From assembly GCA_900757195.1 (NCBI GenBank), contig CAAEMZ010000012.1, positions 1-35,489 of the forward strand: a stretch of DNA of 35,489 nucleotides. Direction: 5' to 3'. Under the pieces are notes generated by a model. It was given only the letters and a program-made list of their open reading frames with translations. It was not told the DNA's origin and searched no databases. Positions 15,638 to 23,546 of the stretch are shown here, piece by piece. The DNA is from Lachnospiraceae bacterium. GTDB taxonomy: Bacteria > Bacillota > Clostridia > Lachnospirales > Lachnospiraceae. The position numbers were made by a program, and so were the translations under genes. Position 1 is the stretch's first letter. Every line of letters begins with the position of its first letter.

Positions 15638-17059
15638 ATGAGTGAGAGAACAGACAATATTTCACATGGGATACAGCGCAAGGCTGTAGAGGTTCTTGTA
15701 GACGCAGTTTTGAGGCATGTGGATAAAGACAGGGAAAAGGCATTTCTTCAGGCGGTGGATCTTGCGGAAGAATTTTACGGCAAGGGTTTTACAAAAGAGG
15801 ATTATGACAAAGTCCGGGCGGCAATTAAGGACCCGAACAATAAATGGATGCGTTATATTAACCGGGTTTTGGATGAAACGAATCCGAATGTGGCAAAAAT
15901 GGCGATTATGAATCTTGGTTATGAGGCATTTTTCCGGGGAACGAAAATGATTCGTAAAAACCGGGAAATTTACAACTGCAATATTCCGTGGCTTATTTTG
16001 TTTGATCCGACGTCAGCCTGTAACATGCACTGCGCCGGATGCTGGGCAGGAACCTATGGCAATAAAAATAATCTCAGTTTTGAAGACATGGACAGGATTA
16101 TCACGGAAGGCAAGGAGCTTGGCGTATATATCTATATGCTGACCGGAGGCGAACCTCTGGTGCGGAAGAAAGATATTCTTCGTCTGGCGGAAAAGCATCA
16201 TGATGTGGAATTTTCAATCTACACCAATTCGACACTGATTGACGATACATTCTGTCAGGAGGTTGTTCGTCTGGGAAATATTACCTTCCAGCTTTCCATC
16301 GAAGGGACGCCGGAAACCAATGATGCCCGCCGCGGCGACGGACATTATGCCGCCGTTATGAATGCGATGGATTTATTAAAAAAGTATGGCATTATATTCG
16401 GCACATCGATCTGTTATACGAGAGCCAATGTTGAGGCTGTAACCAGCGATGAATTCTTAAAGATGATTACGGAAAAAGGCGCCCGGTTTGGATTTTATTT
16501 CCACTATATGCCTGTCGGAAATCATGCGGTGCCGGATTTGATGCCGACAGTTGAACAGCGGAAATATATGATTGAGCGAATCCGGTATATACGTTCGTCA
16601 GCGTCAGACATTGATTTCTTCCCGATGGATTTCCAAAATGATGGTGAAGCTGTCGGCGGATGTATTGCCGGCGGACGAAATTATTTTCATATTAACTCTG
16701 CGGGAGATGCGGAACCTTGTGTATTTATTCATTATTCAAATGCCAATATCCACGATATGTCTGTTCTGGAGATTCTTAAGAGTCCATTGTTTATGGCATA
16801 TCATGATGGACAGCCGTTTAATAAGAATCACCTGAGACCGTGTCCGATGCTTGAAAATCCGGAATGTCTTCCGAAGATGGTGCATGAAACCGGAGCCCAC
16901 AGTACGGATTTGGAATCTCCGGAAAGTGTGGAACATCTTTGTGAAAAGTGTAAAGAATATGCAGGAAAATGGGCGCCTGCGGCAGATGAAGTCTGGGCAG
17001 ACCAGGTACATAAGAAAAAGGCCTATGAAAATTATAAAAAAGACAGAGTTAAAGCTTAA
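15638..17059 (+). CDS. Radical SAM enzyme, unassigned
   Basis: A 473-residue radical S-adenosylmethionine enzyme. The cluster motif CNMHCAGC (Cys128, Cys132, Cys135) is followed by the GGEP-type motif TGGEPLVR and the later core strands. After the barrel comes a Cys-rich C-terminus with at least eight cysteines (CIAGG, EPCVF, RPCPM, PECLP, LCEKC), as in SPASM/twitch proteins that hold extra Fe-S clusters. The N-terminal 110 residues are helical, without cofactor motifs. Start at 15638: GGAGG ends 10 bases before; an upstream ATG at 15608 is weaker. No precursor peptide gene or tailoring partner lies beside it, so a peptide-maturase role is not favoured. Function unknown; a membrane lipid or cofactor substrate is possible. 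Confidence 0.85.
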   Translation: MSERTDNISHGIQRKAVEVLVDAVLRHVDKDREKAFLQAVDLAEEFYGKGFTKEDYDKVRAAIKDPNNKWMRYINRVLDETNPNVAKMAIMNLGYEAFFRGTKMIRKNREIYNCNIPWLILFDPTSACNMHCAGCWAGTYGNKNNLSFEDMDRIITEGKELGVYIYMLTGGEPLVRKKDILRLAEKHHDVEFSIYTNSTLIDDTFCQEVVRLGNITFQLSIEGTPETNDARRGDGHYAAVMNAMDLLKKYGIIFGTSICYTRANVEAVTSDEFLKMITEKGARFGFYFHYMPVGNHAVPDLMPTVEQRKYMIERIRYIRSSASDIDFFPMDFQNDGEAVGGCIAGGRNYFHINSAGDAEPCVFIHYSNANIHDMSVLEILKSPLFMAYHDGQPFNKNHLRPCPMLENPECLPKMVHETGAHSTDLESPESVEHLCEKCKEYAGKWAPAADEVWADQVHKKKAYENYKKDRVKA

Positions 17060-17078
17060 GGCAGAAGCTGTTTATCTA

Positions 17079-17107
17079 TTGGCAGAATGCTGCATTTCCG
17101 TTATAAT
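17079..17107 (+). promoter_or_regulatory. Sigma-A promoter of the threonine aldolase-greA unit
   Basis: TTGGCA at 17079-17084 and TATAAT at 17102-17107, spacing 17: close to consensus. Most of the promoter lies inside the left arm of the inverted repeat 17083-17154. The predicted +1, near 17114, is in the loop of that repeat, so the native transcript would lack the left arm. Confidence 0.85.
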
Positions 17108-17154
17108 AGTCGGTAAAAGACAATGAAAGGAAGTAACGGAGATGCAGCATTTTG
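17083..17154 (+). repeat. 22-bp inverted repeat enclosing promoter -10, SD and start codon
   Basis: Bases 17083-17104 pair with 17133-17154 without a mismatch if three G·U pairs are allowed; the inner 18 bp (17086-17103 with 17134-17151) contain a single non-Watson-Crick pair. The 28-base loop holds the AAAGGAA ribosome site, and the ATG at 17142 lies in the right arm. In mRNA read through from the radical SAM gene the stem would mask the start codon; mRNA from the promoter at 17079-17107 would start inside the loop and stay open. No T-run follows, so it is not a terminator. Confidence 0.85.
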
Positions 17155-18167
17155 ACAGTGATTATATGGAAGGCGCCCACCCGGAGATATTGAGACGTCT
17201 TGCAGAGACAAATATGGAAAAGACACCGGGATACGGGACAGACAGCTATTGTGAGAGCGCACGGAAAAAAATTCTGGAAGCCTGCGGTTGTCCGGAAGGT
17301 GAAGTTTACTTTCTGAGCGGCGGTACGCAGACGAATATGACGGTGATTGCCTCGATGCTCAAACCTTATCAGGGGGTTGTGGCAGCAGATACAGGACATA
17401 TCAGTGTGCATGAGGCGGGGGCGATCGAAGCTTCCGGTCATAAGGTGCTGACGGTGCCGGGGGTTCAGGGAAAACTGATGCCTGAAAATCTGGCAGATTT
17501 TATGGAAAAATATTACGGCGATGAAAACCATGAGCACATGGTCTGGCCGGGCATGGTGTATATATCCCATCCGACGGAGTACGGAACGTTGTATACGGCG
17601 GCAGAATTAAAAGCGCTGCGGGAGCTCTGTGATACGTATCATATGCCGCTGTTTCTCGACGGCGCCCGTCTGGGTTATGGGCTGATGGCAGAGGAAACGG
17701 ATGTGACGCTGAAGGTGATCGCCGAATACTGCGATGCTTTCTATATTGGCGGCACAAAGGTCGGAGCGCTTTTCGGAGAGGCGGTCGTCCTTCCGAAAAA
17801 AGACCGGATTCCTCACTTCTTTACGATGATTAAACAGCGGGGCGCCCTGATGGCCAAGGGACGGATCCTCGGAATTCAGTTTGATACGCTGTTTACCGAT
17901 GATTTATATTTTAAAATTTCCAGACATGCCATTGATATGGCGATGAAGATGAAACAGGGCTTTTTGGAAAAGGGCTATGCGCTTTATCTGGATTCGATGA
18001 CAAATCAGCAGTTTGTAGTGCTGGAACCGGAAAAATTAAAAGCGTTGTCTGAAAAGGTGACGTTTGGATTTTGGGAGAATCTGGAGGATGGCCGGACGGT
18101 CGTTCGGTTTGCCACAAGCTGGGCAACCCTGGAAACCGATGTGGACGCACTTTTGGCGTTAATATAA
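17142..18167 (+). CDS. Low-specificity L-threonine aldolase (PLP enzyme)
   Basis: A 341-residue fold-type I pyridoxal-phosphate enzyme of the threonine aldolase/beta-eliminating lyase family, which splits threonine or allo-threonine into glycine and acetaldehyde. Visible features are the N-terminal YGTDSY, SGGTQTN (phosphate-binding loop), LDGARLGYG (Asp that contacts the PLP ring) and the PLP-binding Lys206 in GGTKVGA. Length is normal. SD AAAGGAAG precedes the ATG. It has its own strong promoter and an unusual inverted repeat at the start; a GreA-type gene follows after 39 bases. Substrate preference among the family (L-threonine, allo-threonine, other beta-hydroxy amino acids) cannot be read from sequence. 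Confidence 0.92.
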   Translation: MQHFDSDYMEGAHPEILRRLAETNMEKTPGYGTDSYCESARKKILEACGCPEGEVYFLSGGTQTNMTVIASMLKPYQGVVAADTGHISVHEAGAIEASGHKVLTVPGVQGKLMPENLADFMEKYYGDENHEHMVWPGMVYISHPTEYGTLYTAAELKALRELCDTYHMPLFLDGARLGYGLMAEETDVTLKVIAEYCDAFYIGGTKVGALFGEAVVLPKKDRIPHFFTMIKQRGALMAKGRILGIQFDTLFTDDLYFKISRHAIDMAMKMKQGFLEKGYALYLDSMTNQQFVVLEPEKLKALSEKVTFGFWENLEDGRTVVRFATSWATLETDVDALLALI

Positions 18168-18206
18168 ACGGAGGCGCTGGGCCGACGGACAGAGGATGTG
18201 GATGTC

Positions 18207-18710
18207 ATGTATAATGAATTGACGGAAAAAGATATTAAAAAAATGGAAGAGGAAATCGAATACCGGAAGCTGGTCGTCCGGAAAGAAAAGCTGGAAGCGG
18301 TGAAGGAAGCCAGAGCCCATGGGGATCTGAGTGAAAATTTCGAATACCATGCGGCAAAAAAGGAAAAAAACCAGAATGAAAGCCGGATCCGCTATCTGGA
18401 ACGGATGATCCGCACGGCGAAAATCGTGGAGGATCGAACAGAAGACGATGAGGCAGGACTTGGAAAGCGGATTGAGGTTTATTTTGAGGATGACGATGAG
18501 ACCGAAACATTTAAACTGGTGACAACCATCCGGGGAAATTCCCTGGAAGGCCGGATCAGCACGGAGTCTCCGATCGGGAAGGCTGTGCTGGGGCATAAGG
18601 CCGGCGACCGGGTTTATGTGCCGGTCAATGAAAAACAGGGATATTATATCGTTATTCAGAAAATTGAGAAGCTTGAAGATGACGATTCCGACCCGCTTCA
18701 GAGATTTTAG
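18207..18710 (+). CDS. GreA/GreB-family transcription elongation factor
   Basis: A 167-residue GreA-type factor that would enter the RNA polymerase secondary channel and stimulate transcript cleavage in backtracked complexes. The N-terminal coiled coil carries the acidic tip GDLSENFEYHAAK (Gly39-Lys51), the GreA signature; the FKBP-like C-terminal domain includes SPIGKAVLGHKAGD. Start at 18207 has AGAGGA 10 bases upstream; a GTG at 18198 is also in frame. It differs from typical GreA in its acidic C-terminus (EDDDSDPLQRF), so it may be a paralog of a housekeeping GreA elsewhere. It shares a transcript with the threonine aldolase. Confidence 0.9.
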   Translation: MYNELTEKDIKKMEEEIEYRKLVVRKEKLEAVKEARAHGDLSENFEYHAAKKEKNQNESRIRYLERMIRTAKIVEDRTEDDEAGLGKRIEVYFEDDDETETFKLVTTIRGNSLEGRISTESPIGKAVLGHKAGDRVYVPVNEKQGYYIVIQKIEKLEDDDSDPLQRF

Positions 18711-18742
18711 AAATATTTTAGGAAAAGTCCAGAAAAGTTTAA

Positions 18743-18771
18743 TTGAAATGACGGCGGACAGAAGGTATACT
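18743..18771 (+). promoter_or_regulatory. Sigma-A promoter of the zinc-ribbon/DUF5685/J-domain operon
   Basis: TTGAAA at 18743-18748 and TATACT at 18766-18771, spacing 17. The predicted start near 18778 gives a leader of about 25 bases before the gene at 18803. The gap from 18711 shows no terminator, so read-through from greA is also possible. Confidence 0.75.
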
Positions 18772-18802
18772 GATATCATTGTGAAATGGAAGGACGAGGC
18801 AA

Positions 18803-19198
18803 ATGCGTGAAAAATTACAGCGTTTTATGATGGGACGCTATGGAAATGACAAAATGAATCAGGTACTTTCTTATGTGGTCCTGGTGATGATGATTCTCGG
18901 AATCTTTCTTCGGGTGAGGGTGTGCTACTGGCTGGCGATCGTCGGTGTGGCTTATATGTATTTTCGGATGCTGTCCCGGAATATTTCCGCCCGTTATGCG
19001 GAGAATCAGGCTTTTTTAAAACATTATTACCGGCTGACCGGATGGTTTTCCGGGAAAAAATCGGATATGACGCGGAATAAGGGCTATCATATTTATAAAT
19101 GTCCTCAGTGCAGGCAGAAGGTGCGTGTTCCGAAGGGCAAAGGCAAAATCAGTATTCATTGCCCGAAATGCGGGAATGATTTTATAAAACGGAGTTAA
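18803..19198 (+). CDS. Small membrane protein with C-terminal zinc ribbon
   Basis: A 131-residue protein with two hydrophobic segments (about residues 20-36 and 41-55), a basic linker and a four-cysteine zinc ribbon at the C-terminus (Cys100/Cys103 and Cys120/Cys123, both CPxC). The ribbon most likely faces the cytoplasm, where two helices in a hairpin would put both ends. It is the first gene of a three-gene set with a DUF5685 protein and a J-domain protein; the set recurs in Lachnospiraceae as I recall. No function is known; a membrane-protein folding role is only suggested by the J-domain partner. Confidence 0.8.
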   Translation: MREKLQRFMMGRYGNDKMNQVLSYVVLVMMILGIFLRVRVCYWLAIVGVAYMYFRMLSRNISARYAENQAFLKHYYRLTGWFSGKKSDMTRNKGYHIYKCPQCRQKVRVPKGKGKISIHCPKCGNDFIKRS

Positions 19199-19205
19199 GT
19201 CAGAG

Positions 19206-20063
19206 ATGTTTGGGTATGTGATTGTCAATGAACCGGAACTTAAAATTAAAGAATATCGTAAATACAAGGGGGTCTATTGCGGACTGTGTCAGACACTGAA
19301 ACGCAAATACGGCCCCTTGGGTCAATTATGCCTGAATAACGATATGACCTTTGCGGCCCTGCTGCTTATGGGACTTTATGAGGATGAAGAGGCGGGGACG
19401 GAGCGGGATTACCGCTGCAGGCTTCATCCGACGAAAAAGGGACGCATTTATGAAAATCCCTGTGTGGAATATGCGGCGGATATGACGATTTTCCTGAGCT
19501 ATTATCTGGCAAGGGATCATTGGATGGACGACAGGAATCCGGCAGCCCTGGCACAGATGAAGCTTCTGCGGCGGAGCGTCGGAAAATTGTCCCGGATTTA
19601 TCCGAGGCAGTTTAAGGCGGTCAGAAATTATGTCCGCCGGCTGGACAGGGCAGAAAAGTCGGGAGAGATGGACCTGGATGCGCTGGCAGGGCTTACGGGC
19701 ACTATGTTCGGGGAGCTTCTGAACTGGAAAGACGATATTTGGGCAGAGATGCTCCGGGGCGTTGGCTTTTATCTCGGCAAGTTCATTTATCTGATGGATG
19801 CATATGAGGACCTGGAGAAGGATATCCGGAAAAAAAGGTTTAATCCTCTGATTGAAAGAAGCCGTCAGGACGGTTTCGAGGCGCGGGTGTTCGACATGCT
19901 GGATCTGATGATGGCAGACTGCGCCCGGTGCTTTGAACAGCTTCCGATTACTTCGGATATTGAAATTTTACGGAATATACTGTATGCTGGAGTATGGAGT
20001 AAGTACATGAACGTCAGAAATGAGAGAAATAAATCGGAGGAAGTTAAGGATGAATCCTTATGA
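19206..20063 (+). CDS. DUF5685 family protein
   Basis: A 285-residue, largely helical cytoplasmic protein. The N-terminus reads MFGYVIVNEPELKIKEYRK and then YCGLC (Cys25, Cys28), a signature I associate with DUF5685. A conserved-looking Asp/Arg-rich region (YLARDHWMDDRNP) and several other Cys residues suggest possible metal binding. It starts 7 bases after the zinc-ribbon gene and overlaps the J-domain gene by 14 bases, so the three proteins are probably made in step. Function unknown. Confidence 0.8.
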   Translation: MFGYVIVNEPELKIKEYRKYKGVYCGLCQTLKRKYGPLGQLCLNNDMTFAALLLMGLYEDEEAGTERDYRCRLHPTKKGRIYENPCVEYAADMTIFLSYYLARDHWMDDRNPAALAQMKLLRRSVGKLSRIYPRQFKAVRNYVRRLDRAEKSGEMDLDALAGLTGTMFGELLNWKDDIWAEMLRGVGFYLGKFIYLMDAYEDLEKDIRKKRFNPLIERSRQDGFEARVFDMLDLMMADCARCFEQLPITSDIEILRNILYAGVWSKYMNVRNERNKSEEVKDESL

Positions 20064-20658
20064 TATATTAGGGGTCTCGCCATCGGCAACGGATGAAGAG
20101 ATTAAAAAAGCATACCGCGCGCTGAGTCGGAAATATCATCCCGATGCGAATATCGGAAAACCCGGGGAGAAGGCGGCGGAAGAAAAGTTTAAACAGATTC
20201 AGCAGGCATATACGCAGATTATGAAGGAACGGGAGCAGGGGTATCAGTCCTATGGCGGCTATGGCGGTTATCAGCAGAGCGGCCGGACAGCCGGCGGCGA
20301 TTCGGATACGATCGAGATGCAGGCGGCAGCGAACTTTATTAATGCCCGGCGTTTTCAGGAAGCGCTCAACGTCCTTTCGGGAATCGGCAGCCGTAATGCC
20401 CAGTGGTATTATCTTTCGGCCATTGCCAATGCAGGCCTTGGGAATAATATTAAAGCTCAGGAGATGGCGCAGCAGGCGGTGTCTATGGAGCCGAATAACC
20501 CACAGTATCAGATGCTTCTGAGCCAGCTTCAGTCGGGACGCCAGTGGTACGGGAATATGGCCGGCGGTTATGGCCGTCCGACCATTGATATGAATAATTT
20601 ATGCTGCCAGATTCTGGCGATGAATATGATGTGCGGCTGCTGCTGCAGACCGTGTTAA
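20050..20658 (+). CDS. J-domain protein with TPR-like region and Cys-rich tail
   Basis: A 202-residue DnaJ-type co-chaperone that would stimulate DnaK ATPase. The J domain fills residues 1-60 with the HPD motif at 30-32. A Gly/Tyr/Gln-rich linker (about 62-84) follows, then helices resembling tetratricopeptide repeats (about 88-160), and a tail with seven cysteines in the last 18 residues (185, 186, 195, 197-199, 202). There is no DnaJ zinc-finger or CTD, so it is a type III J protein. Start at 20050: GGAGG lies upstream inside DUF5685, and the longer frame to 20020 lacks an SD. The tail may bind metal or be lipid-modified; that is inference. Confidence 0.9.
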   Translation: MNPYDILGVSPSATDEEIKKAYRALSRKYHPDANIGKPGEKAAEEKFKQIQQAYTQIMKEREQGYQSYGGYGGYQQSGRTAGGDSDTIEMQAAANFINARRFQEALNVLSGIGSRNAQWYYLSAIANAGLGNNIKAQEMAQQAVSMEPNNPQYQMLLSQLQSGRQWYGNMAGGYGRPTIDMNNLCCQILAMNMMCGCCCRPC

Positions 20659-20700
20659 AAATTAATACCTTTCGGTTATTATTCAATGAAAATTCAGTAT

Positions 20701-20729
20701 TATACAAATTGTATTGATTTTAGTACAAT
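20701..20729 (+). promoter_or_regulatory. Promoter with overlapping palindrome before the CoA-transferase gene
   Basis: TATACA (20701-20706) and TACAAT (20724-20729) at 17-base spacing form a moderate sigma-A promoter. The palindrome TACAA-A-TTGTA (20703-20713) overlaps the -35 and spacer, and a further TACAA half-site lies in the -10. This could be an operator. The gap 20659-20838 contains nothing else I can name; no clear terminator ends the J-domain operon. Confidence 0.4.
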
Positions 20730-20838
20730 ATAACCAGTAAAAGAACGGCCGGAGCCATTTGATATTGGGAATCTGAACAGGCGCACCGCGGAAGGCGGGG
20801 CGGAAGACATTGAATAAGAACAGGGAGGTATTTTTATT

Positions 20839-22392
20839 ATGGGAAAGATTATGAGTGCGAAAGAGGCATCGATGTTAATAAAAGGCGGCGATACGATTGC
20901 AGTGGGTGGATTTGTCGGTTGTAATCATCCGGAGGAGCTGACAACAGCCCTTGAAAAACGATTTCTGGAAACGGGATGTCCGCGGGATCTGACGCTGGTT
21001 TATGCGGCAGGCCAGGGAGACGGCCAGGATAAGGGATTGAATCACCTCGGCCATGAAGGGATGCTGAAAAAGATTATTGGCGGCCACTGGGGACTGACGC
21101 CAAAGCTCCAGAAGCTGGCGGTGGAAAATAAAGTCGAAGCTTATAACCTGCCTCAGGGCGTTATCACACACCTGTTCCGGGATATCGCTGCGGGAAAACC
21201 GGGGACGATCACCCATGTTGGGCTGGAAACCTTTGTGGACCCGAGACTGGACGGCGGAAAAATCAATTCAAGAACGACGGAGGATATTGTGAAGCTCATT
21301 GAACTCGAAGGAAGCGAGTTCCTCTATTATAAATCTTTCCCTATCAATGTGGCGCTCATCCGGGCCACTTACTGTGACCCGGAGGGGAATGCCTGCATGC
21401 GTAAGGAAGCGGTAACTCTGGAAAGCCTGTCAATCGCTCAGGCGGTGCGGGTTTCCGGAGGCAAGGTCATTCTGCAGGTGGAAAGTATTGTGGAGCCGGG
21501 AAGTATTGATCCGCGGCTTGTAAAGATCCCGGGAATTTATGTGGATGCCATTGTTGTTGCGGAACCGGAAAATCATATGCAGACCTTTGCAGAACATTTT
21601 AATCCGGCTTACTGCGGGGATATCCGTGTTCCGGTGGATGGCCTGAAACCGATGGAACTGGGCGTCCGGAAGATTATCAGCCGCCGGGCAGCGCTGGAAT
21701 TACAGAGCCGGGCGATCGTGAATCTCGGTATCGGTATTCCGGAGGGAATTGCCAGTGTGGCAAACGAAGAAGGTATCCGGGGATTGAAGCTGACGGTAGA
21801 ATCGGGGCCGATCGGCGGTGTACCTGCCGGAGGAAAGAGCTTTGGCGCCGTATCAAATCCGGAATGTATTCTCGACCAGCCGTATCAGTTTGATTTTTAT
21901 GACGGCGGCGGTCTGGACATGGCATTTTTGGGCCTTGCCCAGTGTGATGAAAACGGAAATATCAATGTCAGCAAATTTGGACCGAAGATTGCCGGATGCG
22001 GTGGCTTTATTAATATTACTCAGAATGCGAAGAAGGTTGTTTTCTGCGGAACTTTCACGGCAGGCGGTCTGGAAGTGGCTGTGGAGGACGGAAAGCTCCG
22101 GATTATCCGGGAAGGAACGAGCCGGAAATTTATGAAGGCGGTAGAACAGATTACCTTCAGCGGCAATTATGCCAAACGTCTGAATAAGGATGTGCTTTAT
22201 GTGACGGAACGGGCTGTATTCCGGCTGACGGGGGAAGGACTCGTACTCATTGAAGTGGCGCCGGGAATAGATATCGAAAAAGATATTCTCGCTCATATGG
22301 ATTTCAGACCATTGATTTCCAAAGATATCTGCCTTATGGATGCATCCATTTTCGATGAGGGAAGTATGGGCCTTTCTGAAAAAATTGCCTGA
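20839..22392 (+). CDS. pct: Propionate/acyl-CoA:acetate CoA-transferase (family I)
   Basis: A 517-residue family I CoA-transferase with alpha and beta halves fused, as in Clostridium propionicum Pct and E. coli YdiF. It moves CoA between acyl-CoAs and short-chain acids (acetate, propionate, butyrate, lactate). Features are the N-terminal GFVGCNHPEEL, SQG-like AAGQGDGQ and IIGGHWG; the catalytic Glu321 in TVESGPIGGVPAGG; and the C-terminal AGCGGFINITQN and CGTFTAGGLEV. By memory it follows the C. propionicum sequence closely throughout. SD GGGAGG is 10 bases before the ATG. It is monocistronic, with a terminator after it. A fermentation role is likely; which acids it uses is not visible. Confidence 0.88.
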   Translation: MGKIMSAKEASMLIKGGDTIAVGGFVGCNHPEELTTALEKRFLETGCPRDLTLVYAAGQGDGQDKGLNHLGHEGMLKKIIGGHWGLTPKLQKLAVENKVEAYNLPQGVITHLFRDIAAGKPGTITHVGLETFVDPRLDGGKINSRTTEDIVKLIELEGSEFLYYKSFPINVALIRATYCDPEGNACMRKEAVTLESLSIAQAVRVSGGKVILQVESIVEPGSIDPRLVKIPGIYVDAIVVAEPENHMQTFAEHFNPAYCGDIRVPVDGLKPMELGVRKIISRRAALELQSRAIVNLGIGIPEGIASVANEEGIRGLKLTVESGPIGGVPAGGKSFGAVSNPECILDQPYQFDFYDGGGLDMAFLGLAQCDENGNINVSKFGPKIAGCGGFINITQNAKKVVFCGTFTAGGLEVAVEDGKLRIIREGTSRKFMKAVEQITFSGNYAKRLNKDVLYVTERAVFRLTGEGLVLIEVAPGIDIEKDILAHMDFRPLISKDICLMDASIFDEGSMGLSEKIA

Positions 22393-22421
22393 TCGTTTAA
22401 AAATTTTACAGAATATTTGCC

Positions 22422-22456
22422 AAAAGGGGACGCTTTATTTTAGGGCGCCCCCTTTT
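22422..22456 (+). terminator. Intrinsic terminator after the CoA-transferase
   Basis: AAAAGGGGaCGC (22422-22433) pairs with GCGcCCCCTTTT (22445-22456) over 12 positions with one A/C mismatch and an 11-base loop. The T-tract forms the 3' edge of the stem. It is a likely terminator, slightly weaker than others here. Confidence 0.7.
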
Positions 22457-22515
22457 CAAATGTTTCGGGTCAGTGTAAAATGGAAACTATATAAAATATG
22501 AACAGGAGAATGTTT

Positions 22516-23139
22516 ATGTTTGATGCATTAAAAAAACGAGAGCCGAAACTGATCGATATGGAGCTTTATCACCGTTCAGCCGTTGTGGTCCCGTTGGTCG
22601 AAAAGAATGGGGATTATCAGGTGCTTTTTGAAGTCCGGTCGAAAGGGCTGAAGCGGCAGCCGGGAGAAATCTGTTTTCCGGGCGGCGGCTGTGAAACCGG
22701 AGAATCGCCGGAAGCGGGAGCGCGTCGGGAAATCTGCGAGGAGCTTTTGATTTCAGAATCCCAGATTGAAATCGCAGCGCCGATGGATATTTTTGTTTCG
22801 CCCTTTAATATGATTATTTATCCATATCTCGGAATTCTTAAGGATTATCAAAATACATTCAGTACGGATGAGGTACTGGAGGTGTTTACGGTGCCGCTGG
22901 CCTATTTTATGGAAACGGAACCGGAAACCTGTTATAATAAGATATATACAGAACCTCCGGAGAATTTTCCGTGGGCGAAGGTTCAGAACGGCAGGCAGTA
23001 CCGATGGGGCAGAGGGCTTTACCCGGTGCATTTTTACGAATACGATCATCGGATCATCTGGGGAATTACGGCGAAGATCATGAAAAATACAGCCCGGCAG
23101 ATTAAAAATACCGGATGGAGGTTAGAATGGGAAAAGTAA
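22516..23139 (+). CDS. Nudix hydrolase, CoA pyrophosphatase-like
   Basis: A 207-residue Nudix hydrolase. The Nudix box is at residues 57-79 (GX5E then REICEEL), with Leu in place of the Gly usual near the end of the motif. Just before it comes the CoA-pyrophosphatase signature, RSKGLKRQPGEICFPGGG (about 41-58), as in NudL/Pcd1, which hydrolyse CoA to phosphopantetheine and 3',5'-ADP. Start at 22516 is chosen because AGGAG lies 8 bases upstream; ATGs at 22498 and 22510 are also in frame. The gene overlaps the next by 13 bases. The CoA substrate is probable, not proven. Confidence 0.88.
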   Translation: MFDALKKREPKLIDMELYHRSAVVVPLVEKNGDYQVLFEVRSKGLKRQPGEICFPGGGCETGESPEAGARREICEELLISESQIEIAAPMDIFVSPFNMIIYPYLGILKDYQNTFSTDEVLEVFTVPLAYFMETEPETCYNKIYTEPPENFPWAKVQNGRQYRWGRGLYPVHFYEYDHRIIWGITAKIMKNTARQIKNTGWRLEWEK

Positions 23140-23546
23140 AAAAAATCAAAAAAAGTATGGTTGTGGAAGCACAGAAGAGAAAAAAGAACATATTGGAATT
23201 TTATTATATGACACCGGAGGCAGCGGATGCCAGAGAGCTGATGGGACTGGTGAAATCCGTTGACGGAGAAAAGGTGGACATATGGCCGGAACTGAATCTG
23301 ATGGAAGTGGTTCTGGACAGCGATTCACTGATTTTCCAGGATGGCCGGGAATGTTTTGTAGATCCGCTGGATCTGGAATTTATTCAGGCACGCCATATTC
23401 AGACAATCTACTGCGTGAGCTATGAAGAAGGCGATGAAGCGAAGGCCCGCCGGGTGCTCCAGGAGATTATGGCAGTGAAAGGCGGCTTTCTCTGCAGTGA
23501 CACCGAAGATTTTGAGCCGATGTATACGGCGGAGAATATTTTATAA
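23127..23546 (+). CDS. Conserved protein of unknown function
   Basis: A 139-residue acidic cytoplasmic protein with a basic N-terminus (KVKKIKKS), no transmembrane segment and no motif I recognise. The body alternates predicted strands and helices, with VDIWPELNLMEVVLDSDSL as one hydrophobic strand run. Translation overlaps both neighbours: it starts 13 bases before the Nudix stop (GGAGG at 23117-23121) and its TAA shares a base with the YjjG ATG. That double coupling shows it is a real gene. Function not assigned. Confidence 0.82.
   Translation: MGKVKKIKKSMVVEAQKRKKNILEFYYMTPEAADARELMGLVKSVDGEKVDIWPELNLMEVVLDSDSLIFQDGRECFVDPLDLEFIQARHIQTIYCVSYEEGDEAKARRVLQEIMAVKGGFLCSDTEDFEPMYTAENIL

Noticed and set aside
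15638..17059. Radical SAM peptide maturase (RiPP cluster)
   Set aside because: No short precursor gene with a leader-like sequence, peptidase or exporter lies next to it.
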